Shown: positions 40,909 through 49,695 of the stretch, one piece after another
Layout: each line of letters starts with the position of its first letter
Position numbering within the stretch: the stretch's first letter is position 1
Assembly (NCBI RefSeq): GCF_044326205.1
Contig: NZ_JBIRCY010000019.1
Location: forward strand, 57,371-121,370
Reading direction: 5' to 3'
Length of the DNA stretch: 64,000 nt
DNA from: Kumtagia sp044326205
GTDB lineage: Bacteria > Pseudomonadota > Alphaproteobacteria > Rhizobiales > Rhizobiaceae
Program-made: the position numbers and the translations under genes
The notes under the pieces: model-generated
What the model saw: the letters and a program-made list of their open reading frames with translations, nothing else
Database searches by the model: none
Told to the model about the DNA's origin: nothing

Positions 40909-42492
40909 TCAGATCACCACGATGTCGGCGGCGGTCAAGACTGGGTCGTCTTGCAGCCTCGCGAACTTGACGCTGATGAATGCCGCGCCAGAACCATCGG
41001 CATCATAGTAGAGGAAGCCCGTGTCAGAATTGTAGATGATGCGGTCGTCCGCATCCTTGGCGCCGTTGGCGGTGTCCTTGAACGCCGACGCGGCAAGGAT
41101 GCCAGTGGCGGTCAGCGCGGAAAAGACCGCATTGTCCAGCCAGATAGCATCGTCGACGGACTTGAAATCGGAGATAGAGTCGACGTTGTAGGTTTGGTCG
41201 AGCTTTGTGTTGAAGATGAAGTTGTCGTTGCCCTTGCCACCGGCCAGACCGTCGTTGCCGCTATAGCCTTTGAGGTTGTCGTTTCCGTCTTGGCCGTCGA
41301 GAGAATTGCCGGCGTTGTCGCCATTCAGCGTGTCGCCGTGACGCGACCCGAGAAAGTTTTCAATATCGATAAAGGTGTCTCCCTTGGCGTCGCCGCTGTT
41401 GATCGAGGGGTTTGCCAGACTGAGGATCACGCCGGTCTGCGCATTGGCATAGGAGGCCGTATCGCTGTCGCCAAAGCCGGCCACGCCGGGACCGCCGTCG
41501 AGTATGTCGGCCCCCGCGCCGCCTATCAAGGTATCGGCAGCACCGCTTCCATGGAGTGTGTCATTGCCGGCGCCGCCGTCGAGGGCAAAATATCTCCGAG
41601 CAAATTCGCCGCCTTCCAGTGTGTCGTCGAAGCGCGACCCGATCAGGCCTTCGATCAAAACGAGCGTGTCGCCCTCGGCATCGCCGGTGTTGATGGATTG
41701 GTTGGAGAGGCTGACGATCACTCCCGCGGTTGCCGACTCGTACGAGGCGACATCCCATCCGGTTCCCCCCTGGAGATAGTCCGCGCCGATACCGCCCATC
41801 AAGATATCCTGGCCGTAGCCGCCAATCAGCGTCGCGTTTCCATCGCCTGCGTAAAGGCGATCGTCGCCATCCTCGCCGTCCACCACACTGTCCACACTTC
41901 CGAGTCTGCCGTCATAAACGTCATTCCCACCACCAAGAAAGACATCGCCAATCATCCTGCCGCTGTTGGTAAGAAGGTCGATGTCCTTTGTTCCCTGGGA
42001 CGAATACGACATCAGGCCGCCGCTGATGATGCCAGTATTGAGGGTGGTAAGCGTGCCGCCTGCCGTTCGATAGAAAATTCCAACCTGGTCGGCTTCGATC
42101 GTGCCACTGTTGGTGATCGAGGACGCAATGCTGAGGGCGTGATCCATGCTGATAGCACTTGATCCGCCAGCGACGAGGCCGTGGTTCACGATATGGCCAT
42201 TGGTATCGAACCTTATTGCCGGCCCTTCGATAGCGCGTACCTGCCCGGTGTCTTCAATGGAGATGCGGAACTTGCTATCGCCTGCCTGGAAGCCAACACC
42301 GATCGGACTGGTACCTGCTACAGTGCCGGCAACGACGATCTGGCCGCCTGACGATCGCGCATCGATGGTGAAGTAGTTGCTGCTAAATGTCGCAATCGAG
42401 ACCTGCTTGGCAACGACCACACTCTCGCCAGGCTCATCAAGGACAACGATGCCGAGGTCCCATGAACGTGAGTGCGGATATTGCCAGGTCAT
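40909..42492 (-). CDS. RTX-type calcium-binding secreted protein
   Basis: 527 aa. The N-terminal half is low-complexity beta sequence (ISIEDTGQVRAIEGPAIRF, SITNSGTIEADQVGIFYR) like passenger or adhesin repeats. From about residue 190 there are glycine/aspartate nonapeptides: GGGNDVYDG, GGYGQDILMGG, GGTGWDVASY, GGAGNDTLHGSGAADTLIGG, GGAGADILDGG and GGKGNDNFIF, each binding calcium. No signal peptide, and the end DPVLTAADIVVI fits C-terminal type I secretion. Role unknown (adhesin, matrix or surface protein). No secretion genes are adjacent. Confidence 0.8.
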   Translation of the reverse strand: MTWQYPHSRSWDLGIVVLDEPGESVVVAKQVSIATFSSNYFTIDARSSGGQIVVAGTVAGTSPIGVGFQAGDSKFRISIEDTGQVRAIEGPAIRFDTNGHIVNHGLVAGGSSAISMDHALSIASSITNSGTIEADQVGIFYRTAGGTLTTLNTGIISGGLMSYSSQGTKDIDLLTNSGRMIGDVFLGGGNDVYDGRLGSVDSVVDGEDGDDRLYAGDGNATLIGGYGQDILMGGIGADYLQGGTGWDVASYESATAGVIVSLSNQSINTGDAEGDTLVLIEGLIGSRFDDTLEGGEFARRYFALDGGAGNDTLHGSGAADTLIGGAGADILDGGPGVAGFGDSDTASYANAQTGVILSLANPSINSGDAKGDTFIDIENFLGSRHGDTLNGDNAGNSLDGQDGNDNLKGYSGNDGLAGGKGNDNFIFNTKLDQTYNVDSISDFKSVDDAIWLDNAVFSALTATGILAASAFKDTANGAKDADDRIIYNSDTGFLYYDADGSGAAFISVKFARLQDDPVLTAADIVVI

Positions 42493-42607
42493 GATGCGGC
42501 TCCTTGGTTTAAAAGGCGCTTACCTTTAACCACCTTGCAGTGTTCTTCCGGACATTTTGCAACCGAACGAAAAATAGCCGACCACGTCTCCCGGCTGGAC
42601 TATCGTG

Positions 42608-42622
42608 TGGACAAATTGTCCA
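42608..42622. promoter_or_regulatory. Perfect 15-bp palindrome, candidate operator
   Basis: TGGACAAATTGTCCA, perfectly symmetric around its central A, in the divergent spacer between the RTX gene and the XRE regulator gene. It lies 116 bp from the RTX start and 105 bp from the XRE start. Typical size and position for an operator bound by the adjacent regulator (inference). Confidence 0.5.
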
Positions 42623-42726
42623 GACGGAACGCTACCGCCGCCCACGGCCAGAGCATGGGCGTTCGGCATGGATTTGTTCTCCAGATTGAGCCAATGTCAC
42701 CGTTTGGTGCAAATGGAATATGACAT

Positions 42727-43032
42727 ATGCCTATAATGCTGACAAGCGCACAATGCAGAGCTGGAAGGGCGTTGGTAAAATGGTCGGTGCGCGACCTTGC
42801 TGAAGCGTCTGCCGTTCACAGGAATACGATCTCAGCATTCGAGACCGACCAAACCGCCCCGAACAATTCGACCTTGGCCGTGCTGCGCGGAGCGCTGGAG
42901 GCTGCCGGTGTCGTGTTTATTGACGAGAATAGCGGAGGAGCCGGAGTGCGGCTGAAGTTCAACAGGCGTGACGTGAAGGCCATTGACGTTTTGGAGAACG
43001 AGGGCGGACCCGTGGGTGAGGACGACCGGTGA
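42727..43032 (+). CDS. XRE family HTH regulator
   Basis: 101 aa. The HTH is LTSAQCRAGRALVKWSVRDL, then AEASAVHRNTISAFETDQTA, with helix 3 contacting DNA. The C-terminus includes LRGALEAAGVVFIDENSGGAGVRLKF, common in small phage-like or toxin-antitoxin-type regulators. The start could be ATG 42727 or ATG 42736; neither has a strong ribosome site. It is divergent from the RTX gene, and the palindrome at 42608 is a plausible target. Its stop overlaps a further small reading frame. Confidence 0.8.
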   Translation: MPIMLTSAQCRAGRALVKWSVRDLAEASAVHRNTISAFETDQTAPNNSTLAVLRGALEAAGVVFIDENSGGAGVRLKFNRRDVKAIDVLENEGGPVGEDDR

Positions 43033-43196
43033 GCCGGCCACCGCGAAGTTCCTTGCGGAGAACGGCGGCGGCGATGGAGGAGACGGCGAAGCGTGAAGCC
43101 GACCTCGCCATCAAGCGCGCCATGACCCGGTATTCCGGCCATCCTTCAGCAAAGGATGGCCGACCATCTCGCGCGGAATTTTGTGGACGAGGATGA
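43029..43196 (+). CDS. Small hypothetical protein (55 aa), coupled to the XRE gene
   Basis: Starts at a GTG that overlaps the XRE stop (GTGA). Arg-rich beginning MSRPPRSSLRRTAAAMEE, then a short helical segment TAKREADLAIKRAMTRYSG. No known domain. The stop-start overlap is the main support; it could also be chance. Confidence 0.3.
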   Translation: MSRPPRSSLRRTAAAMEETAKREADLAIKRAMTRYSGHPSAKDGRPSRAEFCGRG

Positions 43197-43321
43197 GTCC
43201 GAGAACCTAGAGGGACGCTATCGTAGGTTTGAGTTCGGGAATTAGACCCTCGCTCAGCGCAAAGCGTGCAAGCCTCTGCCTCGTTCAAGGCGAAGCGAGG
43301 CCGAAACATTGAGAGAAAATA

Positions 43322-44518
43322 ATGCCGACGTCTGTCAGTTCGAGCCGTGCTTTGGAAGCTGTTGTACCCAATTCCGATGAGGCTGATCTCGCAACACCCA
43401 GTTTCTTACTTCTGCGTTCGAGAAATTCCGATAAATTAGTCATATTCTTTTCGGGCACTAACCGAGGTGACGGAAATTTTGATTTCTGGGGTTATGCGAA
43501 CGAGGCGCGAGCCAGATACAACTGCTTGCTCGTCAACAACGGCGCGACGAACATATGGTACCAGAACGGCATACCGGGATTGGGGGGCTCCGTAGAGGCG
43601 ACTGTCGCAAGCATCAAAAGGATAGCTGCCGACATTGGGGCGCGCCATGTCTACTGCGTCGGGGCGAGCATGGGAGGCAGCGGCGCGGTTTTGTACGGCT
43701 GCCTGGTCGGCGCGAAAATACTGGCCTTCTCGTTCGAGACGAAAGTCCGGGGGCCTGGGAGACGGAGTTCCCGATATATTTCCAGCGCCACCCACCTCCC
43801 ATATCCGGATTTGCTGGAGCTGATGAAGGAGCGGGCATGTTCGACGACGGCGGTCTTCGGCGAATCGGACGCCGTGGATTTGAGGGAAGCGCTCCGGCTT
43901 CGCCGAATGGCCCATGTCAAGTTGATCACCCTTCGCGGCGTGGATCACGCAATCCCTCGGTATCTCCGAAAGCGCCATCGCCTGAAGCCCCTGCTTGATG
44001 CTTTCCTGGCGGATGAGGTTCTGCCCTCGTTCGAGGAGGCAGACGACGGTTTGGCATCGGAAGAGTTCGTCAATGCGCAATTCAAGGCACATTGCAGGCT
44101 GTTTGACCGGAAGGATCGCGAGGGCTTGGAGGCAGCTCAGCTTGCAGTCAACCTGCGTCCCACCTCGGACCACGCCCGGTATCTCCTGGGCAAGGCACTT
44201 GTACGTCATGAAAACTTCCAGGAAGCCCTGTGTCATCTGGGTGCATCGCTCGCTATGAACCCAAATCAGGAGGAGGCCCGTCAACTGTTCGGGGTCTGCC
44301 TTCGCAAACTCGGACGCCATGCACACGCGATCGAATTTCACAGAGAGACCGTGCGCATGTGGCCTGACTTCGCCAGACCTATCTATGATATCGGCCTTGC
44401 CTATCTACAACAGAACAACCGAACCGAGGCGATAGCGGCGTTTAAGAGGGCTTGTGAATTGGCACCGAACGATCGTCATTTCGCCAACAAGCTCGCGACC
44501 CTGACGCGGAGTAAGTGA
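43322..44518 (+). CDS. Alpha/beta hydrolase fused to TPR repeats
   Basis: 398 aa. The first 230 residues form an alpha/beta-hydrolase: KLVIFFSGTNRGDGNFDFWG, nucleophile elbow VGASMGGSGAVLYG with Ser, FGESDAVDL (candidate acid) and LITLRGVDHAIPRYL (His). The last 150 residues are TPR-like repeats: AAQLAVNLRPTSDHARYLLG, EALCHLGASLAMNPNQEEA and GLAYLQQNNRTEAIAAFKRA. No signal peptide. A tail like this is found in some surface-polysaccharide and secretion-linked enzymes. Substrate unknown. The neighbours (regulator and integrase relic) suggest a mobile region. Confidence 0.7.
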   Translation: MPTSVSSSRALEAVVPNSDEADLATPSFLLLRSRNSDKLVIFFSGTNRGDGNFDFWGYANEARARYNCLLVNNGATNIWYQNGIPGLGGSVEATVASIKRIAADIGARHVYCVGASMGGSGAVLYGCLVGAKILAFSFETKVRGPGRRSSRYISSATHLPYPDLLELMKERACSTTAVFGESDAVDLREALRLRRMAHVKLITLRGVDHAIPRYLRKRHRLKPLLDAFLADEVLPSFEEADDGLASEEFVNAQFKAHCRLFDRKDREGLEAAQLAVNLRPTSDHARYLLGKALVRHENFQEALCHLGASLAMNPNQEEARQLFGVCLRKLGRHAHAIEFHRETVRMWPDFARPIYDIGLAYLQQNNRTEAIAAFKRACELAPNDRHFANKLATLTRSK

Positions 44519-44759
44519 GTTCTTTCTGGAGTCGGTTGCGGCCGGAGCATCGACATGTGCGTGGCCGCTTCTGGTGGCTCTCGCGTGATCTCGACGATGC
44601 CGGCCAGCGGCTTGCCCAAAAGATTGCCGCGCCGCCATCAATGTCGACAAAGACTTCCCCCTGACGCGACAGGAAGGCAGGATGCGACGAACAGGCAGAC
44701 ATCGCCCGGTCTAGCGGGCGCGGTCGGATCAAGGATAGAGGAAGCGGCATTTTTCGCCC

Positions 44760-45008
44760 GCAACCTTGCAGGCTGGCGTCAATGTACTTGTCGACCACGT
44801 CGCTCAGCAGCATGTGACCTGTAAGGGCCTTTTGTGGCCCACGGGAAGCCTTTAGCTCCCTCTCTGGCATCAGCCCACGCGTGGGCAACCCGCTTGCGGT
44901 CGAACGTTTGGTTCTCTGTAATACGATCTTGCCCTTGCGCTTAATGGTGATCCGCGCCATGTGCGCGGTTGAGCCATCGGCCCGCTTTCTACTGGCTATG
45001 GAGGCCAT
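44760..45008 (-). pseudogene. Tyrosine-type integrase, frameshifted N-terminal relic
   Basis: The ATG at 45008 reads MASIASRKRADGSTAHMARI, then TIKRKGKIVLQRTK, an N-terminus typical of phage-type site-specific integrases. After that the reading shifts: another frame gives QTFDRKRVAHAWADAREG and the original frame resumes with LKASRGPQKALTGHMLLSDV and VDKYIDASLQ. The catalytic C-terminal domain cannot be found downstream. So this is a decayed remnant, possibly the one that brought in the neighbouring island. No tRNA or att repeat is visible next to it. Confidence 0.65.
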
Positions 45009-45491
45009 CGGTTGCACATTTGTGCGATTATTTCCTGATAGGCAGGCCTTTGATCCCAAGGCATTGCGAACAAAGGGACGTTAGGGATGTATTCTCCCGC
45101 CTGTTATGGGCCGGTAGTCGCCGTCGCACCGATGATGGATTGGACGGACGTCGCGAAAAGCAACGTATTTTCAACAATTTAGTGGAATCAATTCCTCTAA
45201 GTTGTACTGTCGTTGTACTCGTCCGGAGCGCTTGGGCAAAAACCGAGCGCATTTCGGGGAAGGGGGCACGAATGGGGGATGGGAGGTCCTGCCGGTCATC
45301 CAGGGATTGCTGAACTCAAGGCGCAACGAAGCCACGGGAGCGCTAGCTACTTTGGAAGGCGCGTACTTCAGACAGTGCGATTTCGCCGCCGGGACGGGCT
45401 TGGCTCTCACTGGCGTTTCGTGAGCGTCGGTGATTGATCGGCGACCAACTTCGACGATCATTGAGAGTGAGCGCGATGCCGCTCAGTCTCG
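45009..45491. other. Spacer left of the arsenic island
   Basis: 483 bp between the integrase relic and the MFS gene. I see no credible gene, terminator or repeat. Short open frames overlap in several phases without ribosome sites; the region looks like decayed mobile DNA. Confidence 0.5.
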
Positions 45492-46745
45492 TTACACGAC
45501 CTCTGCACCGAGCGCTGGTACTGCTCCATTGATTGAAGCAGCCTTCCGCAAGCGATGCTGCGTCAAGGCAATACCGGCGAAAGCAGCTATGCCGATCAAC
45601 CCGATCAGCACGTTGATCCACAGTGCCGGGAATACGCCCACGCCCGCCATGATAAAAGTAAGGCCGAACGGCGCGAACGCGGAACTGAATTGCCGTGCCG
45701 CAGTGATCCAGCCAACATGCGCGCCGTAACCGGCGCGGCCGAACAGTTCGAGCGGCAGCGTGCCGCCGACGATGCTCATGAGCCCTGAGCCGAGCCCGAA
45801 CAAAACCGCGAACACGATCGCGCCCGGGATGGAAGGCGCGGTCATGAGCAGGACGGCAAGGCCGAGTGCCAGCGCTGCGGTCGCGCCGAGCGCCAGCCAG
45901 GTCTGTGGCACGCCGCCGCCAAACAGCATGTTGATCAGGCGGCTCGCGACCTGCGATGGCCCGAAAAGGCTTGCCACGAATACACCCGCAGTACCAAGGC
46001 CGACCGCTGCCGTCAGCGGCACCATGTGGACGAGAACTGCCGAGAGTACGAAGCCTTCGACGGCAAATCCTGCCAGCATGAGCAAGAACACCGGCGACCA
46101 CGTGACGTTCTTGCGCGGCACAGAGCCATTCGGAACCACTGGCGCACGGCCGTCGACAGATTTCTTGTCTACGATATGAGGCAGCCGCGCCAACCATGCG
46201 TGAATAGGCAGGCAGACACCAACATTGAGCACCGCGAAAACCAGAAGCACTTCGCGCCAGCCAAGGTGTTCATGGAGTAGGGTGGTCAGCGGCCAGAACA
46301 GCGTCGAGGCAAACCCGGCGATCAAAGTGAGATAGGTGATGCTGCGCTGTGCGTTGCGTCCTCCGAGCTGTACTATAGCGACGAACGCTGTGCTGTAGAG
46401 CACGAAACAGGAGGCGAGTTCCATTGCCAGCACGCCGACTGCAAAACCAAGGCGCCCCGGAGTGAGGGCGCAAAAGAGCAGGGCGGCTGCCGCCGCAGCA
46501 GACCCCGGCACCATCAGTCGGCCCGCGCCGAACCGGTCCGCCCAGTGTCCAGCAATCGGTGCGAGAACGGCACTCGCTAACAGTGAAGCCGAGAGGATGG
46601 CAAACACCCATTGCTGGGACCATGCCAACTCGTCCGCGACAGCCGGCGCGAGAATGCTGTAGCTGTAAAACAGCGTGCCATAGCCGACAATCTGCGTGAT
46701 ACCGAGCGCCCAGATTGCCGACGCCGGAGCCTTGCGCTCTTTCAT
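45492..46745 (-). CDS. MFS transporter, ArsK-like (putative arsenite/organoarsenical efflux)
   Basis: 417 aa from the ATG at 46745 (MKERKAPASAIWALGITQIV), chosen because it overlaps the stop of the flavin monooxygenase gene by four bases. Twelve hydrophobic segments and the MFS loop GHWADRFGAGRLM between helices 2 and 3 are present. It is translationally coupled to a flavoprotein gene and an ArsR gene, so efflux of trivalent arsenic or antimony species is likely; MFS pumps of this kind (ArsK) are known from Agrobacterium arsenic operons. Substrate assignment rests on context. Confidence 0.75.
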   Translation of the reverse strand: MKERKAPASAIWALGITQIVGYGTLFYSYSILAPAVADELAWSQQWVFAILSASLLASAVLAPIAGHWADRFGAGRLMVPGSAAAAAALLFCALTPGRLGFAVGVLAMELASCFVLYSTAFVAIVQLGGRNAQRSITYLTLIAGFASTLFWPLTTLLHEHLGWREVLLVFAVLNVGVCLPIHAWLARLPHIVDKKSVDGRAPVVPNGSVPRKNVTWSPVFLLMLAGFAVEGFVLSAVLVHMVPLTAAVGLGTAGVFVASLFGPSQVASRLINMLFGGGVPQTWLALGATAALALGLAVLLMTAPSIPGAIVFAVLFGLGSGLMSIVGGTLPLELFGRAGYGAHVGWITAARQFSSAFAPFGLTFIMAGVGVFPALWINVLIGLIGIAAFAGIALTQHRLRKAASINGAVPALGAEVV

Positions 46746-48160
46746 TCGGCAGCTTCCATCTCTTTCGATCTGACGGCCGCAGTGCCGCCACATCCGCACC
46801 CAGCCTTGCCGTCGGCCTTGGCGTCTGCGTCGGCCACGCAACAGGCATCGACGGACGCAGGAGCCGGACCGCCGCAGCATCCGCCGGCGCTTTCGCCGAC
46901 TACAGAGACCGCGCTGCAGACGCCTGTTTCCGGCAGCGCCAGCTGAACCTCGCGTGCCGCCATGTGGTCGCCGGCGATGTCGGCAACAACCGAGCGCACT
47001 TGCTCGTAGCCGGTCGCCATCAAGAAGGTGGGCGCACGGCCGTAGGACTTCGAGCCGACGATCGTGAAGCCGGGTTCGGGATGCGCGAGTTCGACGATGC
47101 CGTGCGGAGGCACGGTGCCACAGGAATGGAAGTTCGGATCGATCAGCGGTGCCAGCCTTGGCGGCGCCTCGACGGCGGCATCGAGTTCGATGCGCAACTC
47201 GCGCAGGAATGAGAGGTCTGGCCGGGAGCCTGTCGTGACGACAATCCGGTCGACTTCGAGCTCAAAGGGCTGGCCCCCGAGAAAAGCCGATACCTGGACG
47301 CCTTGCTCCGTCTGCGAAACCCGCTCGACTGCGAACGGCGCGAGCATCTTGAGCCGCCCGTCATGGATGGCATCCTTTGCGGCAAGCCCGAGAGCGCCGC
47401 GCTCAGGCAGTTCGTCATTGAGGCCGCCGCCGAGCAGCTTGTCGATGCTGTCCCGGCGCAGTGCCCAGAAGATCTCAGTTTGCGCTGACTCCCGCTGCAA
47501 TTCCATCAGCGCGAGCGCGACGTTAATCGCGGAATGACCGCTGCCGATGACCAGCACGCGCTTGTGGGCATAGTGTTCGCGCTCAGATCGCGTCACATCG
47601 GGAATGCCGTAGGCGATGAATTCTGCCGCCGCCGTTTCGCCAGGCACGGTAAGCCCATCGACCCCGATCGGGTTGGGCTGTGTCCACGTCCCCGATGCAT
47701 CGATGACGGCGCGGGCGCGCATCCGGTGCTCTACGCCGCTGTCGTCCGTATAGCGCACGACGAAGGCGGCGGACTCGCTATCCGTTGACCAGATTTTGTC
47801 GCGGCCTTCTCGCGTGATGGCGTTGACAGCCGCGCCGAGTTTCAAGTTCGCCGCGATCGGCGGTAGGGCGGCGAGTGGTGCGAGATACTGTGCGACGATC
47901 TCACCGCCATTCGGCAATGCATCAGCATTGGGAGCCTGCCATCCGGATCCTTCCAGCAGGGCGCGCGCGGCGGCATCGATGTTGTATTTCCAAGGTGAAA
48001 AGACCCGCACATGCGCCCACTCAAGAAGGGATGCCCCAATGGTCGCACCGCGCTCGAATATAACCGGCCGGATGCCGCGTTGAACGAGGTGCGCGGCGGC
48101 GGCAAGACCGACGGGACCTGCGCCGATGACGGCAACGGGAAGCTCGGGAACTACAATCAT
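46742..48160 (-). CDS. ArsO-like flavin monooxygenase with Cys-rich tail
   Basis: 472 aa from the ATG at 48160, preferred over the ATGs at 48178/48175 because GGAAGG lies seven bases before it. FAD fold VAVIGAGPVGLAAAAHLV; FSPWKYNIDAAARALLEG; NADP fold VLVIGSGHSAINVALALM. The last 60 residues are unusual: GESAGGCCGGPAPASVDACC followed by GKAGCGCGG, a cluster of Cys pairs able to bind soft metals. Flavoproteins in this position (ArsO) are linked to oxidation or detoxification of arsenic species, but the reaction is not settled. Operon arsR-arsO-MFS. Confidence 0.7.
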   Translation of the reverse strand: MIVVPELPVAVIGAGPVGLAAAAHLVQRGIRPVIFERGATIGASLLEWAHVRVFSPWKYNIDAAARALLEGSGWQAPNADALPNGGEIVAQYLAPLAALPPIAANLKLGAAVNAITREGRDKIWSTDSESAAFVVRYTDDSGVEHRMRARAVIDASGTWTQPNPIGVDGLTVPGETAAAEFIAYGIPDVTRSEREHYAHKRVLVIGSGHSAINVALALMELQRESAQTEIFWALRRDSIDKLLGGGLNDELPERGALGLAAKDAIHDGRLKMLAPFAVERVSQTEQGVQVSAFLGGQPFELEVDRIVVTTGSRPDLSFLRELRIELDAAVEAPPRLAPLIDPNFHSCGTVPPHGIVELAHPEPGFTIVGSKSYGRAPTFLMATGYEQVRSVVADIAGDHMAAREVQLALPETGVCSAVSVVGESAGGCCGGPAPASVDACCVADADAKADGKAGCGCGGTAAVRSKEMEAAE

Positions 48161-48214
48161 GGCATCACCTTCCATCATTCTAGGAATTTCGAATCATCGA
48201 CACAAAAAAGGGGG

Positions 48215-48541
48215 TCATGCGACTTCCTTTGCTGCCGATCCCGTCGGCGCGCAGGTGGAGTCGGCGCAGCACTCGTCGGCGAGGTAGCCGATCAGCGCAG
48301 TCATGCTCGGATAGTTGGCCCGGCAGATCAGTGTGGTCGACTGCCGCTCCTGGGTGCACAGCCCTGCATCGATCAGACGCTTGCAGTGATGCGATAGCGT
48401 CGACGCCGGGATGTCGAGCTTCTCCTGAATCTTGCCGACGGGGATTCCCTCTTCCCCGGCTTGGACGAGAATTCGGTAGACGGACAACCGGGTCGGATTG
48501 CCTAGCGCTTCGAGCTGCGAGGCTGCTTTTTCGAGTTTCAT
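48215..48541 (-). CDS. arsR: ArsR family arsenic-responsive repressor, copy 1
   Basis: 108 aa. The winged HTH core is ALGNPTRLSVYRILVQAGEE, then GKIQEKLDIPASTLSHHCKR. The likely metal site is at the C-terminus: Cys 91, 92 and 97 (DECCADSTC), a type also described for atypical ArsR proteins, instead of the usual ELCVCDL in helix 3. It is 54 bp upstream of the flavin monooxygenase gene on the same strand, so probably represses its own operon with the MFS pump. A TTGACT hexamer lies about 28 bp upstream of the start. Confidence 0.88.
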   Translation of the reverse strand: MKLEKAASQLEALGNPTRLSVYRILVQAGEEGIPVGKIQEKLDIPASTLSHHCKRLIDAGLCTQERQSTTLICRANYPSMTALIGYLADECCADSTCAPTGSAAKEVA

Positions 48542-48642
48542 GGAAATACACGTAGATCAGGATTTCGCGGCAGTCAAGCAAATTTCTAAGAAAATGGAAA
48601 TATGCGCATAGCCTCATACGACGCCCGAAATGTCGAATCGTC

Positions 48643-49509
48643 CTAAGCGGTTTGGATTTTCGCAGTCCTTGGCGCGCGGACGACGAGACCTAGGCCGATC
48701 AGTATTGTCACCCCTCCGGTCAACACCAGCGGGGTTGGTTGCTCATTCAGGAACAGGAACGCGATAAGGACGCCGATGATCGGCATCAGCAGGGCGAATG
48801 GCGCAACCTGGTCGACACGATAGTGTCGAAGCAAACCATACCAGATGGCGTAAGCTGCTACGAAGCCGCCAAGCGCCAGCACAAGGACGGCCATCCAGTC
48901 AAAAAGGCTCGCATTGAACAGGGCTTTGCCCTGTCCGGTTTCTAACAACAACGACATTGCAAGCAATTGAGGCGCCGCAATTACCGACATCGCTCCCATC
49001 AGCGATCCGCCCGAGTCTCTCGAGGTGGCGCGTATTATGCCTTGCGCGATGCCCCAGCAGAGGGTTCCCAGCACAATCAGCAGAAGGCCGCGAAGTTCAC
49101 CGACCGAGTCCGGCAACCCGACGACAAGGGCGACGCCGGCGAGCGAGACTGTGACCCCTAAGAGCCGACGGCCATTCATGCGCTCTTGGCCGATCGCCCA
49201 ACTCGCCAGCACAGCAAACGGAACCTGCGATTGAACGGTCAAGACTGCCAGTGTTGCCGGAACCAGGGCGATGCCGCTGAATATGAGTGCGCTTTGCAGG
49301 CTTCCCCCAAGGGTCGCTGCGGCAATGACAGCCCATACTGGCGTTTGCCGGCTGCCCCACGGTCGAAAAAGCGCCAGTGCCGTCAATGCGTAGACGATGC
49401 TCATCAGGAACAGGGGAGGGAAGGTCTGCATGGTAGGCTTGGCGATCGTGTAGGCAATCGCCCAGAGAGCAGGGGGTAAGACCGCCAAGGCGACGTCGCG
49501 TGGCCTCAT
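48643..49509 (-). CDS. EamA family (DMT) permease
   Basis: 288 aa, ten predicted membrane helices in two EamA repeats, with LWAIAYTIAKPTMQTFPPLF at the start and VAPFALLMPIIGVLIAFLFL near the end. Drug/metabolite transporter superfamily, usually exporters of amino acids or small metabolites. It lies in the arsenic island between arsR and arsH, but nothing in the sequence ties it to arsenic. Confidence 0.8.
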   Translation of the reverse strand: MRPRDVALAVLPPALWAIAYTIAKPTMQTFPPLFLMSIVYALTALALFRPWGSRQTPVWAVIAAATLGGSLQSALIFSGIALVPATLAVLTVQSQVPFAVLASWAIGQERMNGRRLLGVTVSLAGVALVVGLPDSVGELRGLLLIVLGTLCWGIAQGIIRATSRDSGGSLMGAMSVIAAPQLLAMSLLLETGQGKALFNASLFDWMAVLVLALGGFVAAYAIWYGLLRHYRVDQVAPFALLMPIIGVLIAFLFLNEQPTPLVLTGGVTILIGLGLVVRAPRTAKIQTA

Positions 49510-49695
49510 TCTGGTCTCCCCGGATCGGCGTTCTTCTCGGACAATCCGGTTGGCACGCTATGCCTCCTCCCGGGCCAACATAGCGATGAACACGCTGCAC
49601 AGCGGGCCGGAGACGACCATAGTCTGCCTGCCGCACCGCATCCGCCGTTCTATCGGCGTCAACTTTGGTTCGCAATTGGTAGATTTCCCGGGTGC

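Noticed and set aside
45028..45461. Overlapping small frames between the integrase relic and the MFS gene
   Set aside because: No start signals, no recognisable domain, several phases open at once.
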